From G963422745 sp965214285 (GTDB lineage Bacteria > Actinomycetota > Acidimicrobiia > Acidimicrobiales > Aldehydirespiratoraceae), in NCBI GenBank assembly GCA_965214285.1, contig OZ243946.1, positions 2,914,001 through 2,978,000 on the forward strand: 64,000 nucleotides of DNA. Reading direction: 5' to 3'. Positions 51,203-61,643 of the stretch are shown in pieces. The notes under the pieces were generated by a model that made no database searches, was not told where the DNA came from, and saw only the letters and a list, made by a program, of their open reading frames with translations. Numbering within the stretch: position 1 is the first letter of the stretch; every line of letters begins with the position of its first letter. The translations under genes were made by a program, and so were the position numbers.

Positions 51203-52189
51203 TCAGATCAGGCCGAGCCCGTCCACGGTGTGGCGCTCGGCGGCCAGCTCGGCCACGCTGGCGTCGATGCGGCTGCGCGAGAAGTCGCCGACGTCGAGGC
51301 CCTGCACTATCGACCAGTCGCCGTCGGCGCAGGTCACCGGGAACGACGACACCAGCCCGTCCGCCACGCCGTAGCTGCCGTCGGACACCACCGCCATCGA
51401 CACCCAGTCGCCCGGCGGCGTGCCCTGGGCCCAGTCGCGCATGTGGTCCACCGCGGCTGAGGCCGCCGAGGCCGCCGACGACAGGCCCCGCGCCTCGATC
51501 ACGGCCGCGCCTCGCTGCTGGACCGTGGGGATGAACGTCTCTGCGATCCAGTCCTGGTCGCCGAGCGCCTCGGCGGCGTTGCGCCCGGCGGCGGAGCAGT
51601 TGAACACATCGGGGTACTGGGTGGCCGAGTGGTTGCCCCAGATGGTCATGCGGGTGATGTCGTTGACGCTGAGCGCGAGCTTGCGGGCGAGCTGGGCCTT
51701 GGCCCGGTTGTGGTCGAGGCGGGTCATGGCGGTGAAGCGCCGGGGGTCGATGTCCCCGGCGTTGCGCTGGGCGATCAGGGCGTTGGTGTTGGCCGGGTTG
51801 CCGACCACCAGCACCTTGACGCCGTCGGCGGCGCGGTCGTTGAGCGCCTTGCCCTGGGCGGTGAAGATGGCGCCGTTGGCCTCCAGCAGATCCTTGCGCT
51901 CCATGCCCGCGGAGCGGGGCCGCGAGCCGACCAGCAGCGCCAGGTCTGCGCCGTCGAAGGCGGCGGCCGGGTCGTCGCTGAGCTCGATGCCGGCGAGCAG
52001 CCCGAAGGCGCCGTCGTCGAGCTCCATGGCCACGCCTTCCAGGGCACCCATGGCGGGGGTGATCTCCAGCAGCTGCAGCACCACCGGCTGGTCGGGTCCG
52101 AGCATGGAGCCGCTTGCGATGCGGAACAGCAGGCTGTAGCCGATCTGGCCTGCAGCGCCGGTGACGGCTACGCGGACTGGGGGCTTCAT
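51203..52189 (-). CDS. mdh: Malate dehydrogenase
   Basis: 328 residues from ATG 52189, with GGAG upstream. NAD site GAAGQIGYSLLFRIA, substrate arginines in GSRPRSAGMERKDLL, and catalytic His in WGNHSATQYPD identify the cytosolic-type malate dehydrogenase, which converts malate to oxaloacetate in the TCA cycle. It lies 68 bp downstream of icd on the same strand. Confidence 0.95.
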   Translation of the reverse strand: MKPPVRVAVTGAAGQIGYSLLFRIASGSMLGPDQPVVLQLLEITPAMGALEGVAMELDDGAFGLLAGIELSDDPAAAFDGADLALLVGSRPRSAGMERKDLLEANGAIFTAQGKALNDRAADGVKVLVVGNPANTNALIAQRNAGDIDPRRFTAMTRLDHNRAKAQLARKLALSVNDITRMTIWGNHSATQYPDVFNCSAAGRNAAEALGDQDWIAETFIPTVQQRGAAVIEARGLSSAASAASAAVDHMRDWAQGTPPGDWVSMAVVSDGSYGVADGLVSSFPVTCADGDWSIVQGLDVGDFSRSRIDASVAELAAERHTVDGLGLI

Positions 52190-52257
52190 TGCGGCTCCAA
52201 TCGTTGGCTTGACGGTTGCGGGCACGCTGCGGGCGTTCCGCGCACGTGCGGCGCGGC

Positions 52258-53454
<1,197 letters not shown>

Positions 53455-53538
53455 TGCCCCGATAGTAGCCGCCGCTCGCCCGGTCGCTCAGGCCGATGGC
53501 GGCAACGCCCGGCCCGCTCGCGCCGGAGCGGGGCGCGG

Positions 53539-54234
53539 CTAGCCGGCTGCGAGCTGTCTGGCCTCGTCGAACACTGCCTGGAGCTGCGAGGCCATCCGCT
53601 TGCTGAGATCGGCCAGCTCGGGCCTGCTGAGCCTGGCCTGACATGCGGGGATCGGCTCGCCGATCACCATGGCGCAGCGCACCCGCCCGATGCGCTTGGC
53701 GCCGCTGCCCATCGCCTGCTCGGTGCCTGCGATGCCGATGGGCACGATCGGCGCGCCGGTCTTGGCGGCGAGGTACACGGTGCCGTCGAAAAGCCCCTCG
53801 ATCTGCGGCCCGCTGCCGCGCATGCCCTCGGGGAACACGATCATCATCTCGCCCGAGGCGATCACCTCGCGGGCGGCTCGCATCGCCTGGCGGTCGGCGT
53901 GGCCGCGGCTGACCGGGATGGCGCCCAGCGCCGAGTTGACCCAGGCGCCCGCGCGCGACGCGAACAGCGACTCCTTGCCGAGCGCCCGGATGCGCCGCCT
54001 GGCCACCGCCGCCACCAGCGGGGCGTCGAGGTTGGAGCGGTGTACCGGGGCGAGGATCACCGGCCCGTCGATCTTGAGCCGCTCGGCGCCGCGGACCCGC
54101 AGCCTCAGCCAGCGCACCAGGATCTGGCGCACCAGGACGCGCACCGCGAAGTAAAACAGCCTGCCGCTCTTGCTGCCGTGAACCCGGGCAACGGCGGCCT
54201 GCGAGGCGTGGGGCTGTGAGGCGTGGTCGCTCAT
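53539..54234 (-). CDS. 1-acylglycerol-3-phosphate acyltransferase (PlsC-type)
   Basis: 231 residues from ATG 54234. HRSNLD (H65-x4-D70) and FPEGMRG (134-140) are the catalytic and phosphate-binding motifs of LPLAT enzymes. The amphipathic VRVLVRQILVRWLRLRV segment would dock it on the membrane. It makes phosphatidic acid or a related lipid. It lies 28 bp downstream of purH. Confidence 0.9.
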   Translation of the reverse strand: MSDHASQPHASQAAVARVHGSKSGRLFYFAVRVLVRQILVRWLRLRVRGAERLKIDGPVILAPVHRSNLDAPLVAAVARRRIRALGKESLFASRAGAWVNSALGAIPVSRGHADRQAMRAAREVIASGEMMIVFPEGMRGSGPQIEGLFDGTVYLAAKTGAPIVPIGIAGTEQAMGSGAKRIGRVRCAMVIGEPIPACQARLSRPELADLSKRMASQLQAVFDEARQLAAG

Positions 54235-54262
54235 GGTCGCTGTGAGGCCTGCCGCTCGCCGG

Positions 54263-55924
54263 TCAGTGCCGGAACTGGCGCTCGGACGTGAACAGCATGG
54301 CCACGCCGCGCTCATCCGCGGCTGCGATGGTCGCCTCGTCGCCGATCGAGCCGCCGGGCTGCACGATCACCGCCACGCCCGCGTCGGCGGCGGCGTGGAT
54401 GCCGTCGGGGAACGGGTAGAAGGCGTCGCTGGCACAGGCACCGCCGGCGGCGCGGCCGGCGGCCTTGGCGGCTGCGATCTCGCCTGCTGCGACCCGGTTC
54501 TGCTGGCCCGCGCCGATGCCGTAGGCCACCTCTTGAGCAGCGAGCACCACGGCGTTGCTGGTGACGTGGCCGCAGACGCGCCAGGCGAAAGCGGCGTCGG
54601 CCAGCTCGCCGGGGCTGGGCTTGCGCTGCGTGACCGTCGCCCACGAATCCGGCGAGGCGTCGAAGCGCGGCGGCTGCTGGGCCAGGAAGCCGTCGCCGAT
54701 CTGGCGCAGCTCCAGCGTCTCGGCCTGCCCAGCTTGGGAGTCGCCGCCGGACGCGGGCATCTCCAGTAGCCGGGTGTTGGCGCGCTTGGCGATCAGCCGC
54801 TCGATCACGCCCTCGCCGTAGCCGGGGGCGATGATCACATCGGCCTGCGCTGCTGCGACCATCGCCTCGCAGGCGGCGTCGTCGATCGGGCGGTTGACGG
54901 CGACCACCCCACCGAAGGCGCTGCGCGGGTCGCAGCCGAAGGCCTGCTCATAGGCGACGGCCAGGTCGTCTGCCACGGCGGCCCCGCAGGGATTGGCGTG
55001 CTTGACGATCACCGCAGCCGGGCGCGGGCCGAGATCGGTCGCCAGCCGCCAGGCGGCGTGGCCGTCGAAGAGGTTGAGGTAGCTGAGGCTCGGGCCGCTG
55101 TGCTGGACAATCCCGTCCCGGAGGCTCTTGGTGCCGGCGCGCCGATAGCGGGCCGCGGCCTGATGGGGGTTCTCGCCGTAGCGCAGCGTCTCGGCGCGTT
55201 CCAGCCTCAGGTGCACCGTTCTCGGCAAGCCGGCGGCGTCGGCTGCGTCTTCCCCGTCGGCGGCGTCGGCTGCTCGGTCAGACGCGGCAGACGCATCACC
55301 GGCTTGGGCAGCTTCACCGGCGTCTTCGGCGTCGGCGGTGTCGAGCCAGTCCACGATGGCGGCGTCATAAGCGGCGCAGTGGACGAAGGCCGCCCGAGCC
55401 AGGCCACGACGGCGCGTGCCGCTCAGCGCGCCGTGCTCGGTGATCTCGGCCAGCACGGCCCCGTACTCGCCGGGGTCGGCCACCACCGCCACGTGGGCGT
55501 GGTTCTTGGCGGCGGCCCGCAGCAGGGCGGGGCCTCCTATGTCGATCATCTCGATGCCCGGATCGTCGCCGAACGGGTAGAGGTTGACGACCACCAAGTC
55601 GATCGGGTCGATGCCATGCGCCGCCATGTCGGTGAGATGAGCCGGGTCGTCGCGGTCGGCGAGAATGCCGCCGTGGATACGGGGGTGAAGGGTCACCACC
55701 CGGTGCCCCAGCATGATCGGCGAGCCTGTGTGCTCAGCGGTGTCCACCGTCGGCACGCCTGCCTCGGTCAGCGCCTTGGCGGTGCCGCCGCTTGCGATCA
55801 GCTCCCAGCCGAGGGCGCTGAGCCCGCGGGCCAGCTCGACGATCCCGGTCTTGTCGTAGACCGACAGCAGCGCCCGCCGCGGGCCGCCGTCGGCGCTCCC
55901 GGTGCTCTCCCCCGCTGTGCTCAC
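54263..55924 (-). CDS. purH: Bifunctional AICAR transformylase / IMP cyclohydrolase PurH
   Basis: 553 residues. The N-terminal IMPCH domain (about 14-150) has LLSVYDKTGIVELARGL and VVVNLYPFGDD; the AICARFT domain (about 220-553) has LRYGENPHQAAARYR, KHANPCGAAVADD, RSAFGGVVAVNRP and ACASDAFYPFPDGI. It carries out the last two steps of IMP synthesis. A Glu/Ala/Asp-rich insert (about 185-220) between the domains is longer than usual. Confidence 0.96.
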   Translation of the reverse strand: MSTAGESTGSADGGPRRALLSVYDKTGIVELARGLSALGWELIASGGTAKALTEAGVPTVDTAEHTGSPIMLGHRVVTLHPRIHGGILADRDDPAHLTDMAAHGIDPIDLVVVNLYPFGDDPGIEMIDIGGPALLRAAAKNHAHVAVVADPGEYGAVLAEITEHGALSGTRRRGLARAAFVHCAAYDAAIVDWLDTADAEDAGEAAQAGDASAASDRAADAADGEDAADAAGLPRTVHLRLERAETLRYGENPHQAAARYRRAGTKSLRDGIVQHSGPSLSYLNLFDGHAAWRLATDLGPRPAAVIVKHANPCGAAVADDLAVAYEQAFGCDPRSAFGGVVAVNRPIDDAACEAMVAAAQADVIIAPGYGEGVIERLIAKRANTRLLEMPASGGDSQAGQAETLELRQIGDGFLAQQPPRFDASPDSWATVTQRKPSPGELADAAFAWRVCGHVTSNAVVLAAQEVAYGIGAGQQNRVAAGEIAAAKAAGRAAGGACASDAFYPFPDGIHAAADAGVAVIVQPGGSIGDEATIAAADERGVAMLFTSERQFRH

Positions 55925-55965
55925 CGGTTGAACCTACCGGCCCGACCGCTGCGAGCGCGTGCCGC

Positions 55966-57042
55966 TCAGCGCTGCAGCTCGTCGAGCCTCACGACCCGCA
56001 CGTCGGGCTCCACGTCGGCGACCGCCTGATTCCAGCGCAGGCCGATCGCTCCGCGGCGGTGGCCGTCGGTGGTCATCCAGTTGGGCACGCCAGGATCGCG
56101 ATGGGCGACCACGATGCGCACCGAGCCGTCGGGCTCGTAGCGGGCGCTGTGGCTGTTGACGGTGACCGGCAGGAAGCGGTAGTCGAGGCTCTCCATCCAG
56201 CGGTTGTCGACCTGGAAGTTCCAGTAGAAGCACTCCGGCGGGGTGAACTCCACGACCAGCGCCTCGTCGTCTGCGAGCACATAGGCGCCGTGGCGGAAGA
56301 TCTGGTTGGGGTCGCCCCAGGCGCCCTGGGCAGGCCCCGCGGCGGTGGTGAGCGCATTGGCGGCATCGGCCAGCAGGTCGTCGACCCAGTCGGTGAACAG
56401 CGCGGAGCAGCCGGCCACGAACTGAGCGGCGCGTTCGAGGCCCTTGTGGACCGCCTCGGGCGCCAGCGGCTCGGGCGGATCGGCGTGGTCGAGGCACTCG
56501 ACGCTGAGCCGGGCCGGCTCCTCGGCGGAGCGGTCGCAGAAGAACTGGCGCACGGCCAGCATCCCCGGCTCGGGCCGGGTCGGCACCCAGTTGTCGCCGC
56601 TGCGGGTCGGCCCGACGCGGATCTCGATGCGCCCGTCGTCGTCGACGAGCAGGTCGCCGCCGTCGAGGAAGCCCATCACGCCCAGGCGGTCCTGGCCTGC
56701 CCCGTAGTTGCCGGCGAAGGCGCTGAACGACAGGTAGTGGACGGTCCCGCGGGTGCCGCTGACGCGGTAGTTCAAGCGACCGTCGATCGGGGTGGTCTGG
56801 TAGAGCGCGTCGGGGTTGTCCGAGCCGATCTTGACCATGTCGGGCAGGCTGGCCACGACCGGGAACCTGGCGTTGCCCGCCTCCAGGGAGCTGTAGAGCC
56901 CGCCGCGGGCCAGCCGGGTCAAGAAGCGGTAGCCCTCGGCGCGTTCGAGGTCGTCGGCGGAGCGCTGCTCGATCAGGCGCCCGGCGTCCTTGAGGGCGTC
57001 GCAGAAATCAGCCCAGGCATCGGCCATCGACTGCTCAGGCAT
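55966..57042 (-). CDS. DUF1214 protein
   Basis: 358 residues from ATG 57042, overlapping the end of the mscS-like gene by 8 nt. PIDGRLNYRVSGTRGTVHYLS and FYWNFQVDNRWMESLDY, and the repeated beta-strand pattern, fit the DUF1214 family (function unknown, frequent in actinobacteria). No membrane segment. The coupling to MscS may be incidental. Confidence 0.8.
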   Translation of the reverse strand: MPEQSMADAWADFCDALKDAGRLIEQRSADDLERAEGYRFLTRLARGGLYSSLEAGNARFPVVASLPDMVKIGSDNPDALYQTTPIDGRLNYRVSGTRGTVHYLSFSAFAGNYGAGQDRLGVMGFLDGGDLLVDDDGRIEIRVGPTRSGDNWVPTRPEPGMLAVRQFFCDRSAEEPARLSVECLDHADPPEPLAPEAVHKGLERAAQFVAGCSALFTDWVDDLLADAANALTTAAGPAQGAWGDPNQIFRHGAYVLADDEALVVEFTPPECFYWNFQVDNRWMESLDYRFLPVTVNSHSARYEPDGSVRIVVAHRDPGVPNWMTTDGHRRGAIGLRWNQAVADVEPDVRVVRLDELQR

Positions 57043-58219
57043 CGTCGGCCATTGGCGGCGCATCCGCGGCAGCCTCGCTCGATGCGGGCCTGGACTGAGT
57101 GGTCTGATCCGCCTTGCCCTTGGCTGACCCGCCAGCAGATGACCCGGCGTCCGCCGCGGACTCGCCGGCAGCCGGCCCGGCGGGGTCGAGGGCCGCAGGC
57201 TGGGTCTCGCTCTGGTTGCGGAACCACACCGTCTGCTGCGGGAACGGGATCTCGATGCCGGCCGCGTCGAGGCCTTCCTTGATGCGCAGGCGCAGCTCCC
57301 GCTCCACGCTCCACTGCATAGACGGCTCGGTCTTGACCATCAGGCGGATGCCGACCCCCGAGGCCCCAAGGCTCTGGATGCCGACCACCGTGGGGCGCTC
57401 CACGAGCTCGTCGCCGCCCCATTCGGGGTCCTCCCAGAAGGCATCGGCCACCTGCTGGATGACCTCCTGGGCGTAGCGCAGATCCACGTCGTAGGCCACC
57501 TCCACGTCGATCAGCGCCCGCGACCAGAGCTGGCTGAAGTTGCCGACCCTGGCGATCTCGCCGTTGGGTATGTGCCAGACGGTGCCGCGCACGTCTCGCA
57601 GGGTCGTGGAGCGCAGGCTCACCTTCTCCACGGTGCCGATCGCCTCGCCGATGTCGATCACATCGCCGACGCCGTACTGGTCCTCGATGAGCATGAACAG
57701 CCCCGACAGGAAGTCCTTGACGATCGACTGGGCGCCGAAGCCCAGCGCCAGGCCGCCGATGCCCGCCCCGGCGATGAGCGGGCCGAGGTCGATGTCGAGC
57801 TGGCCCAGGATCATCAGCCCGGCGAAGATCCAGACGCCGGCCACGGCGATGCTGCGCAGCACCAGCCCGATGGTGTTGGCGCGGGCCTCGGCGCGCTTGG
57901 ACTCGTTCTGCTCCATCAGCAGCTTGCCGGGGCCTCGCTCGCGCAGGCTCTGCATGCGGGCGTCGCTGGGCGTGGAGGCGATGGTCTGCGTGAAGCGGGC
58001 GATGGCGCGCTGCAGGGTCTTGGAGACGACGATGGCGAGGACGACGATCAGGCCGATGCGGATCGGGCGGTCCAGCAGCCAGTCGGCCGCGGTTGCCACG
58101 AAGGCCGAGTCGCTCCACTCGAAGGCCTGCTCGCAGATGTAGGTGGGGTCGATCCCGCAGGCGTCGACGAGCTCGCCGTCGAGCGCCTGGGCGACTTGCT
58201 GGGCTGTGGGTCCGGTCAT
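57035..58219 (-). CDS. Mechanosensitive channel, MscS family
   Basis: 394 residues from ATG 58219 (GTG 58249 possible). Three hydrophobic segments, then the MscS core: TIGLVLRSIAVAGVWIFAGLM, AGIGGLALGFGAQSIVKDFLSGLFMLIEDQ (pore helix; here in part GLALGFGAQSIVKDFLSG), GVGDVIDIG and GTVEKVSLRSTTLRDVRGTV (part). It opens under membrane tension to release solutes. The Ala/Gly/Ser-rich tail after about 340 is disordered. Confidence 0.9.
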   Translation of the reverse strand: MTGPTAQQVAQALDGELVDACGIDPTYICEQAFEWSDSAFVATAADWLLDRPIRIGLIVVLAIVVSKTLQRAIARFTQTIASTPSDARMQSLRERGPGKLLMEQNESKRAEARANTIGLVLRSIAVAGVWIFAGLMILGQLDIDLGPLIAGAGIGGLALGFGAQSIVKDFLSGLFMLIEDQYGVGDVIDIGEAIGTVEKVSLRSTTLRDVRGTVWHIPNGEIARVGNFSQLWSRALIDVEVAYDVDLRYAQEVIQQVADAFWEDPEWGGDELVERPTVVGIQSLGASGVGIRLMVKTEPSMQWSVERELRLRIKEGLDAAGIEIPFPQQTVWFRNQSETQPAALDPAGPAAGESAADAGSSAGGSAKGKADQTTQSRPASSEAAADAPPMADDA

Positions 58220-58277
58220 GAGGCCCACAGTAGACCCCGGCTGTGACACCCCTCTGGCATCCCCCGGCTGACTCAGG

Positions 58278-58538
58278 TCACGTGGCCGCTCTGCGGATGA
58301 ATGCGGTCATTCCCGGCACAGTGAAGGCCACTAGACCGCGTTCGGGTGCGTAGATGAGGCCTTTGCGTATCAGCTGGTCCCGGCGCGGGCCAACGGCGCT
58401 GAGCGAACGGCCCAGCCAGTCAGCGACCTCGCCGCTCGACACGGGACTCTCCTCTGCGTCTTCGCTCACTGCGGCCATTGCCTGGAGATATGCGCGCTGG
58501 GCAGGTGTTGCCCGCTCCCAGCGAGAACCGTAGAAGCC
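58278..58538 (-). pseudogene. C-terminal fragment of an AAA ATPase (winged-helix end)
   Basis: 86 codons GFYGSRWERATPAQRAY..., ending TVPGMTAFIRRAAT. VSSGEVADWLGRSLSAVGPR and LIRKGLIYAPERGLVAFTVP are typical of the winged-helix end of large ORC/STAND-like ATPases. The preceding bases do not continue the domain in frame. The ATPase core is missing, so it is read as a remnant. Confidence 0.6.
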
Positions 58539-58799
58539 CTCTATAGCGGATTTCGGTATACAGCCATACAAAGCCCTATACACGGGTGGAGAAAACCTCC
58601 GCCGGGACCCGTTCGGTGCCGCGGGGCGACGTCGGGGCGTGTCCCTGAGCCGAGGCCCGCGCGCATCGCGATCCGCTGCTGCCCGAGGCGATCCACGGCA
58701 GGCACCCGCCGGCACGCTGTGCCGCTTCATTGCGGGACCGAGCAACGATGGTCGGCTTGAATATGTGGATGTGCTGGGATTTCTGCTAGTTTTCCTGGC

Positions 58800-59192
58800 A
58801 TGTACTGCTTTCGTCTTGGTCAGGCTGCGCAATTGCTGGGTGTCAGCACCGACACCGTCCGCCGCTGGGCGGACCAGGGACGGCTCGCCACGGTGCGCAC
58901 CGAAGGGGGCCAGCGCGAGATCCAGGGCCCGGAGCTGGCCCGCTTCGCTGTGGAGCTGGCCAGCGAGCCGCCCGACGACAACAGGGCCGTCTCGGCTCGC
59001 AACCGCTTCGCCGGCCTGGTCACCCGCGTGGTGCGCGACACGGTGATGGCACAGGTCGAGATCCAAGCCGGGCCTCACCGGCTGGTGTCGCTGATCTCCT
59101 CTGAGGCGGTCGACACCCTGGGCCTGGCGCCGGGCGTGCCCGCGGTGGCGTCCATCAAGGCCACCAACGTGGTGGTCGAGCGGCCCACGTGA
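58800..59192 (+). CDS. HTH-TOBE molybdate regulator (ModE-like)
   Basis: 130 residues. The N-terminal FRLGQAAQLLGVSTDTVRRW is a MerR/excisionase-type HTH, and residues about 65-130 form a TOBE/Mop molybdate-binding domain (SARNRFAGLVTRVVRDTVMA, IKATNVVVER). A -10-like TAGTTT (58787-58792) lies 7 nt before the ATG, suggesting a leaderless transcript. GTGA overlap with modA. It probably senses molybdate for the operon. Confidence 0.85.
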   Translation: MYCFRLGQAAQLLGVSTDTVRRWADQGRLATVRTEGGQREIQGPELARFAVELASEPPDDNRAVSARNRFAGLVTRVVRDTVMAQVEIQAGPHRLVSLISSEAVDTLGLAPGVPAVASIKATNVVVERPT

Positions 59193-59971
59193 GCCGCGAG
59201 GGCTCGCCTGCTGCGACCCGGGCTGCTGCTGGGAGCAGGGGCTTAGCTGCCGTCATCGGCGCTGCGGTGAAGTCGGCGGTGCTCATCGCCGCCGCCAGCG
59301 CGGCGCTGGGTGTGGTCGGCGCCTGCAGCGCTGACGGCCAGGCCACGGTGCTGGCGGCCTCGTCGCTGGCGCCAGCCCTGGAGCCCCTTGCAGGCGACGG
59401 CCTGCGCATCACGTTCGCCGGCTCGCCGTCGCTGGTCAGCCAGCTCGAGGCCGGGGCGCCCGCGGCGCTGCTGGTGGTCGCCGACGCCGAGTCGCTGGCC
59501 GCTGCCGAGGCGACGGGCCGCATCCACGGCCAGCCGACGGCGATCGCCGCCAACCGCCTGGTGCTGGCCACCGCCGACGGCAACCCTGGCGGGGTCGCCT
59601 CGCTGGCGGATCTGGCCCGCGAGGAGCTGCTGGTGGGACTGTGCGCTCCCGAGGTGCCCTGCGGCCGGCTGGCCGCGGCCGAGCTTGCCGAGGCCGGCGT
59701 CACGGCCGCAGCCGACACCGAGGAGTCAAGCGTCGCCGGCCTGGCCTCGAAGCTGCGCCTCGGCGAGATCGACGCAGGCCTCGTGTACGCCAGCGACGCC
59801 GAGGCCCTGGGCCTGACTGTTGTGCACGAGCCGGCGCTGGACCTGCGCAGCGTGCTGTACGCGGCGGCCGTGGACGGCGAGCTGTCCGGCGCCGCCGAGG
59901 CGCTTGCCGAGAGCCTGGCCGCGGGCCTGCTCGCAGATCACGGCTTCGGCGAGCCGCCGGGGCGGCCATGA
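59189..59971 (+). CDS. modA: Molybdate ABC transporter substrate-binding lipoprotein ModA
   Basis: 260 residues from GTG 59189. Lipoprotein signal with GVVGACSA, then TVLAASSLAPALEPLA, ITFAGSPSLVSQLEAGAPAA and EEVAGLASKLRLGEIDAGLVYASDA-type blocks (partly quoted) of ModA/WtpA. It binds molybdate or tungstate outside the membrane. Coupled to the HTH-TOBE gene. Confidence 0.85.
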   Translation: MSREGSPAATRAAAGSRGLAAVIGAAVKSAVLIAAASAALGVVGACSADGQATVLAASSLAPALEPLAGDGLRITFAGSPSLVSQLEAGAPAALLVVADAESLAAAEATGRIHGQPTAIAANRLVLATADGNPGGVASLADLAREELLVGLCAPEVPCGRLAAAELAEAGVTAAADTEESSVAGLASKLRLGEIDAGLVYASDAEALGLTVVHEPALDLRSVLYAAAVDGELSGAAEALAESLAAGLLADHGFGEPPGRP

Positions 59972-59987
59972 GACCGGCCTGCCTGCC

Positions 59988-60773
59988 GTGAGGCCCCCGG
60001 TCCGGCATCCCGCGGCGCTGGTCGTGCCCGCAGCGATCGGCTTCGCGGCGGTGCTGGTGCCGGTGGTCGGGCTGCTGCAGCGGGCGGCCTGGTCGTCGAT
60101 GTGGGCCAGCCTGACCGATGACGACGTGATCGACGCCCTGGGCGTGTCGCTGGTGGTGAGCATCGCCGCGGCGCTGCTTTGCGTGCTGGTCGGGCTGCCG
60201 CTGGCGTGGACCCTGGCCCGAGTCGACGGGCCGTTCATGGGCGTGGTGCGGGCGCTGATCATGCTGCCCATGGTCCTGCCGCCGGTTGTGGCCGGCACGG
60301 CGCTGCTGTTCGCGCTGGGGCGCCGAGGCCTGATCGGCCAGTGGCTCGATCAGCTCTTCGGCGTCACCCTGCCGTTCACCACGGCGGGCGCAGTGGTGGC
60401 CGCCACGTTCGTGGCGCTGCCGTTCTTCGTGACCACCGTGGAGTCCGCCATCCGAGCCGGCGGCCGCGATCTCGACGAGGCCGCGGCCACCTGCGGCGCC
60501 GGGCCGCTGGGGGCGTTCCTGCTGGTGACGCTGCCCGCCAACCGGGGCGCCGTCGCCGCCGGGGTCACCCTGGCCTGGGCGCGGGCGCTGGGCGAGTTCG
60601 GCGCCACCGTCACCTTCGCCGGCAACCTGGCCGGGCGCACCCGCACGCTGCCGCTGCAGACGTTCCTGGCTCTCGAATCCGATCCCGAGGCGGCGGTGGC
60701 CGTGAGCGTGCTGCTGCTATCGGTGTCGTTCGCGGTGCTGGTGGGGCTGCGAGGCAGGTGGCTGACACGATGA
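59988..60773 (+). CDS. modB: Molybdate ABC transporter permease ModB
   Basis: 261 residues from GTG 59988. Five to six membrane helices and the EAA loop DEAAATCGAGPLGAFLLVTLP, the coupling site for the ATPase. LARVDGPFMGVVRALIMLPMVLPPVVAG is the typical ModB front. It overlaps modC by ATGA. Confidence 0.9.
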   Translation: MRPPVRHPAALVVPAAIGFAAVLVPVVGLLQRAAWSSMWASLTDDDVIDALGVSLVVSIAAALLCVLVGLPLAWTLARVDGPFMGVVRALIMLPMVLPPVVAGTALLFALGRRGLIGQWLDQLFGVTLPFTTAGAVVAATFVALPFFVTTVESAIRAGGRDLDEAAATCGAGPLGAFLLVTLPANRGAVAAGVTLAWARALGEFGATVTFAGNLAGRTRTLPLQTFLALESDPEAAVAVSVLLLSVSFAVLVGLRGRWLTR

Positions 60774-61630
60774 GCAACCCGGCGAAGGACCCCGTGAGCA
60801 ACGCGGCGAACATCCCCATGGACAGCGCGGCGACCAGCCCGGCGGGCGACGCGGCGACGGGCGCTGATCCCACGAGCCGCGGTCCGAGGCTGACCGTGCG
60901 CGGCAGGCTGCGGCGCGGCGACCTGCACCTGGGCATCGAGTTGGATCTGGGGCCTGGCCTCTGTGCGGTGGTGGGGCCGAACGGCAGCGGCAAGACCTCG
61001 CTGCTGCGCCTGCTGGCCGGGCTCGACGCGCTCGACGAGGGCCGTCTGATATTCGACGGTGAGGTGCTCGACGACGCCGGCACTCCCGAGGGCAGGCGAG
61101 CCGACCACGGGCGGCACCAGGCCCGCCGAAGGCGGCTGTTCGTGGAGGCGCACCGCAGGCCGACGGCGACAGTGTTCCAGGACCACCGGCTGTTCGGGCA
61201 TCTGAGCGCCGTGCACAACGTGGCGTTCGCGTTGCGCCGCAGCAGCGAGCCTCGCCGCGGGTCGGACCGGGGCGGGGCCGGGCCGGCGGGCCGGCGTCTC
61301 AGCCGCCGCGGCATCGAGAGCGCTTCCTGGGAGGCACTGGACCGGGTGGGCGCTTCGGGCTACGGCCGTGAGCGTGCGGGGTCGCTGTCGGGCGGCCAGC
61401 GCCAGCGGGTGGCCATCGCCCGGGCCCTGGCCGTCGAGGCGCCGCTGCTGCTGCTCGACGAGCCGCTCGCCTCGATCGACGACGAGAGCCGCGCCGGCGT
61501 GCGCCAGGTGCTGTTGACCGCCGGCTCGACGACCACGGTGTGGGTCAGCCACGACCCCGGCGACACGCTCGGCGCAGAGCACGTGGTGACCTTCGGCGAC
61601 GCCGGCGTCCGCCAGACCGCCCCGCCCTGA
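60770..61630 (+). CDS. modC: Molybdate ABC transporter ATPase ModC, without TOBE domain
   Basis: 286 residues. Walker A GPNGSGKTSLL, signature LSGGQRQRVAIARAL, Walker B LLLLDEPLASID and the H-loop VSHDPGDT are intact. Two Arg-rich insertions (HQARRRRLFVEAHRRP and RRGSDRGGAGPAGRRLSRRG) flank the Q-loop. The usual C-terminal TOBE domain is absent; the operon's regulator carries a TOBE instead. Confidence 0.9.
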   Translation: MSNPAKDPVSNAANIPMDSAATSPAGDAATGADPTSRGPRLTVRGRLRRGDLHLGIELDLGPGLCAVVGPNGSGKTSLLRLLAGLDALDEGRLIFDGEVLDDAGTPEGRRADHGRHQARRRRLFVEAHRRPTATVFQDHRLFGHLSAVHNVAFALRRSSEPRRGSDRGGAGPAGRRLSRRGIESASWEALDRVGASGYGRERAGSLSGGQRQRVAIARALAVEAPLLLLDEPLASIDDESRAGVRQVLLTAGSTTTVWVSHDPGDTLGAEHVVTFGDAGVRQTAPP

Positions 61631-61643
61631 GCACCACGGACGG

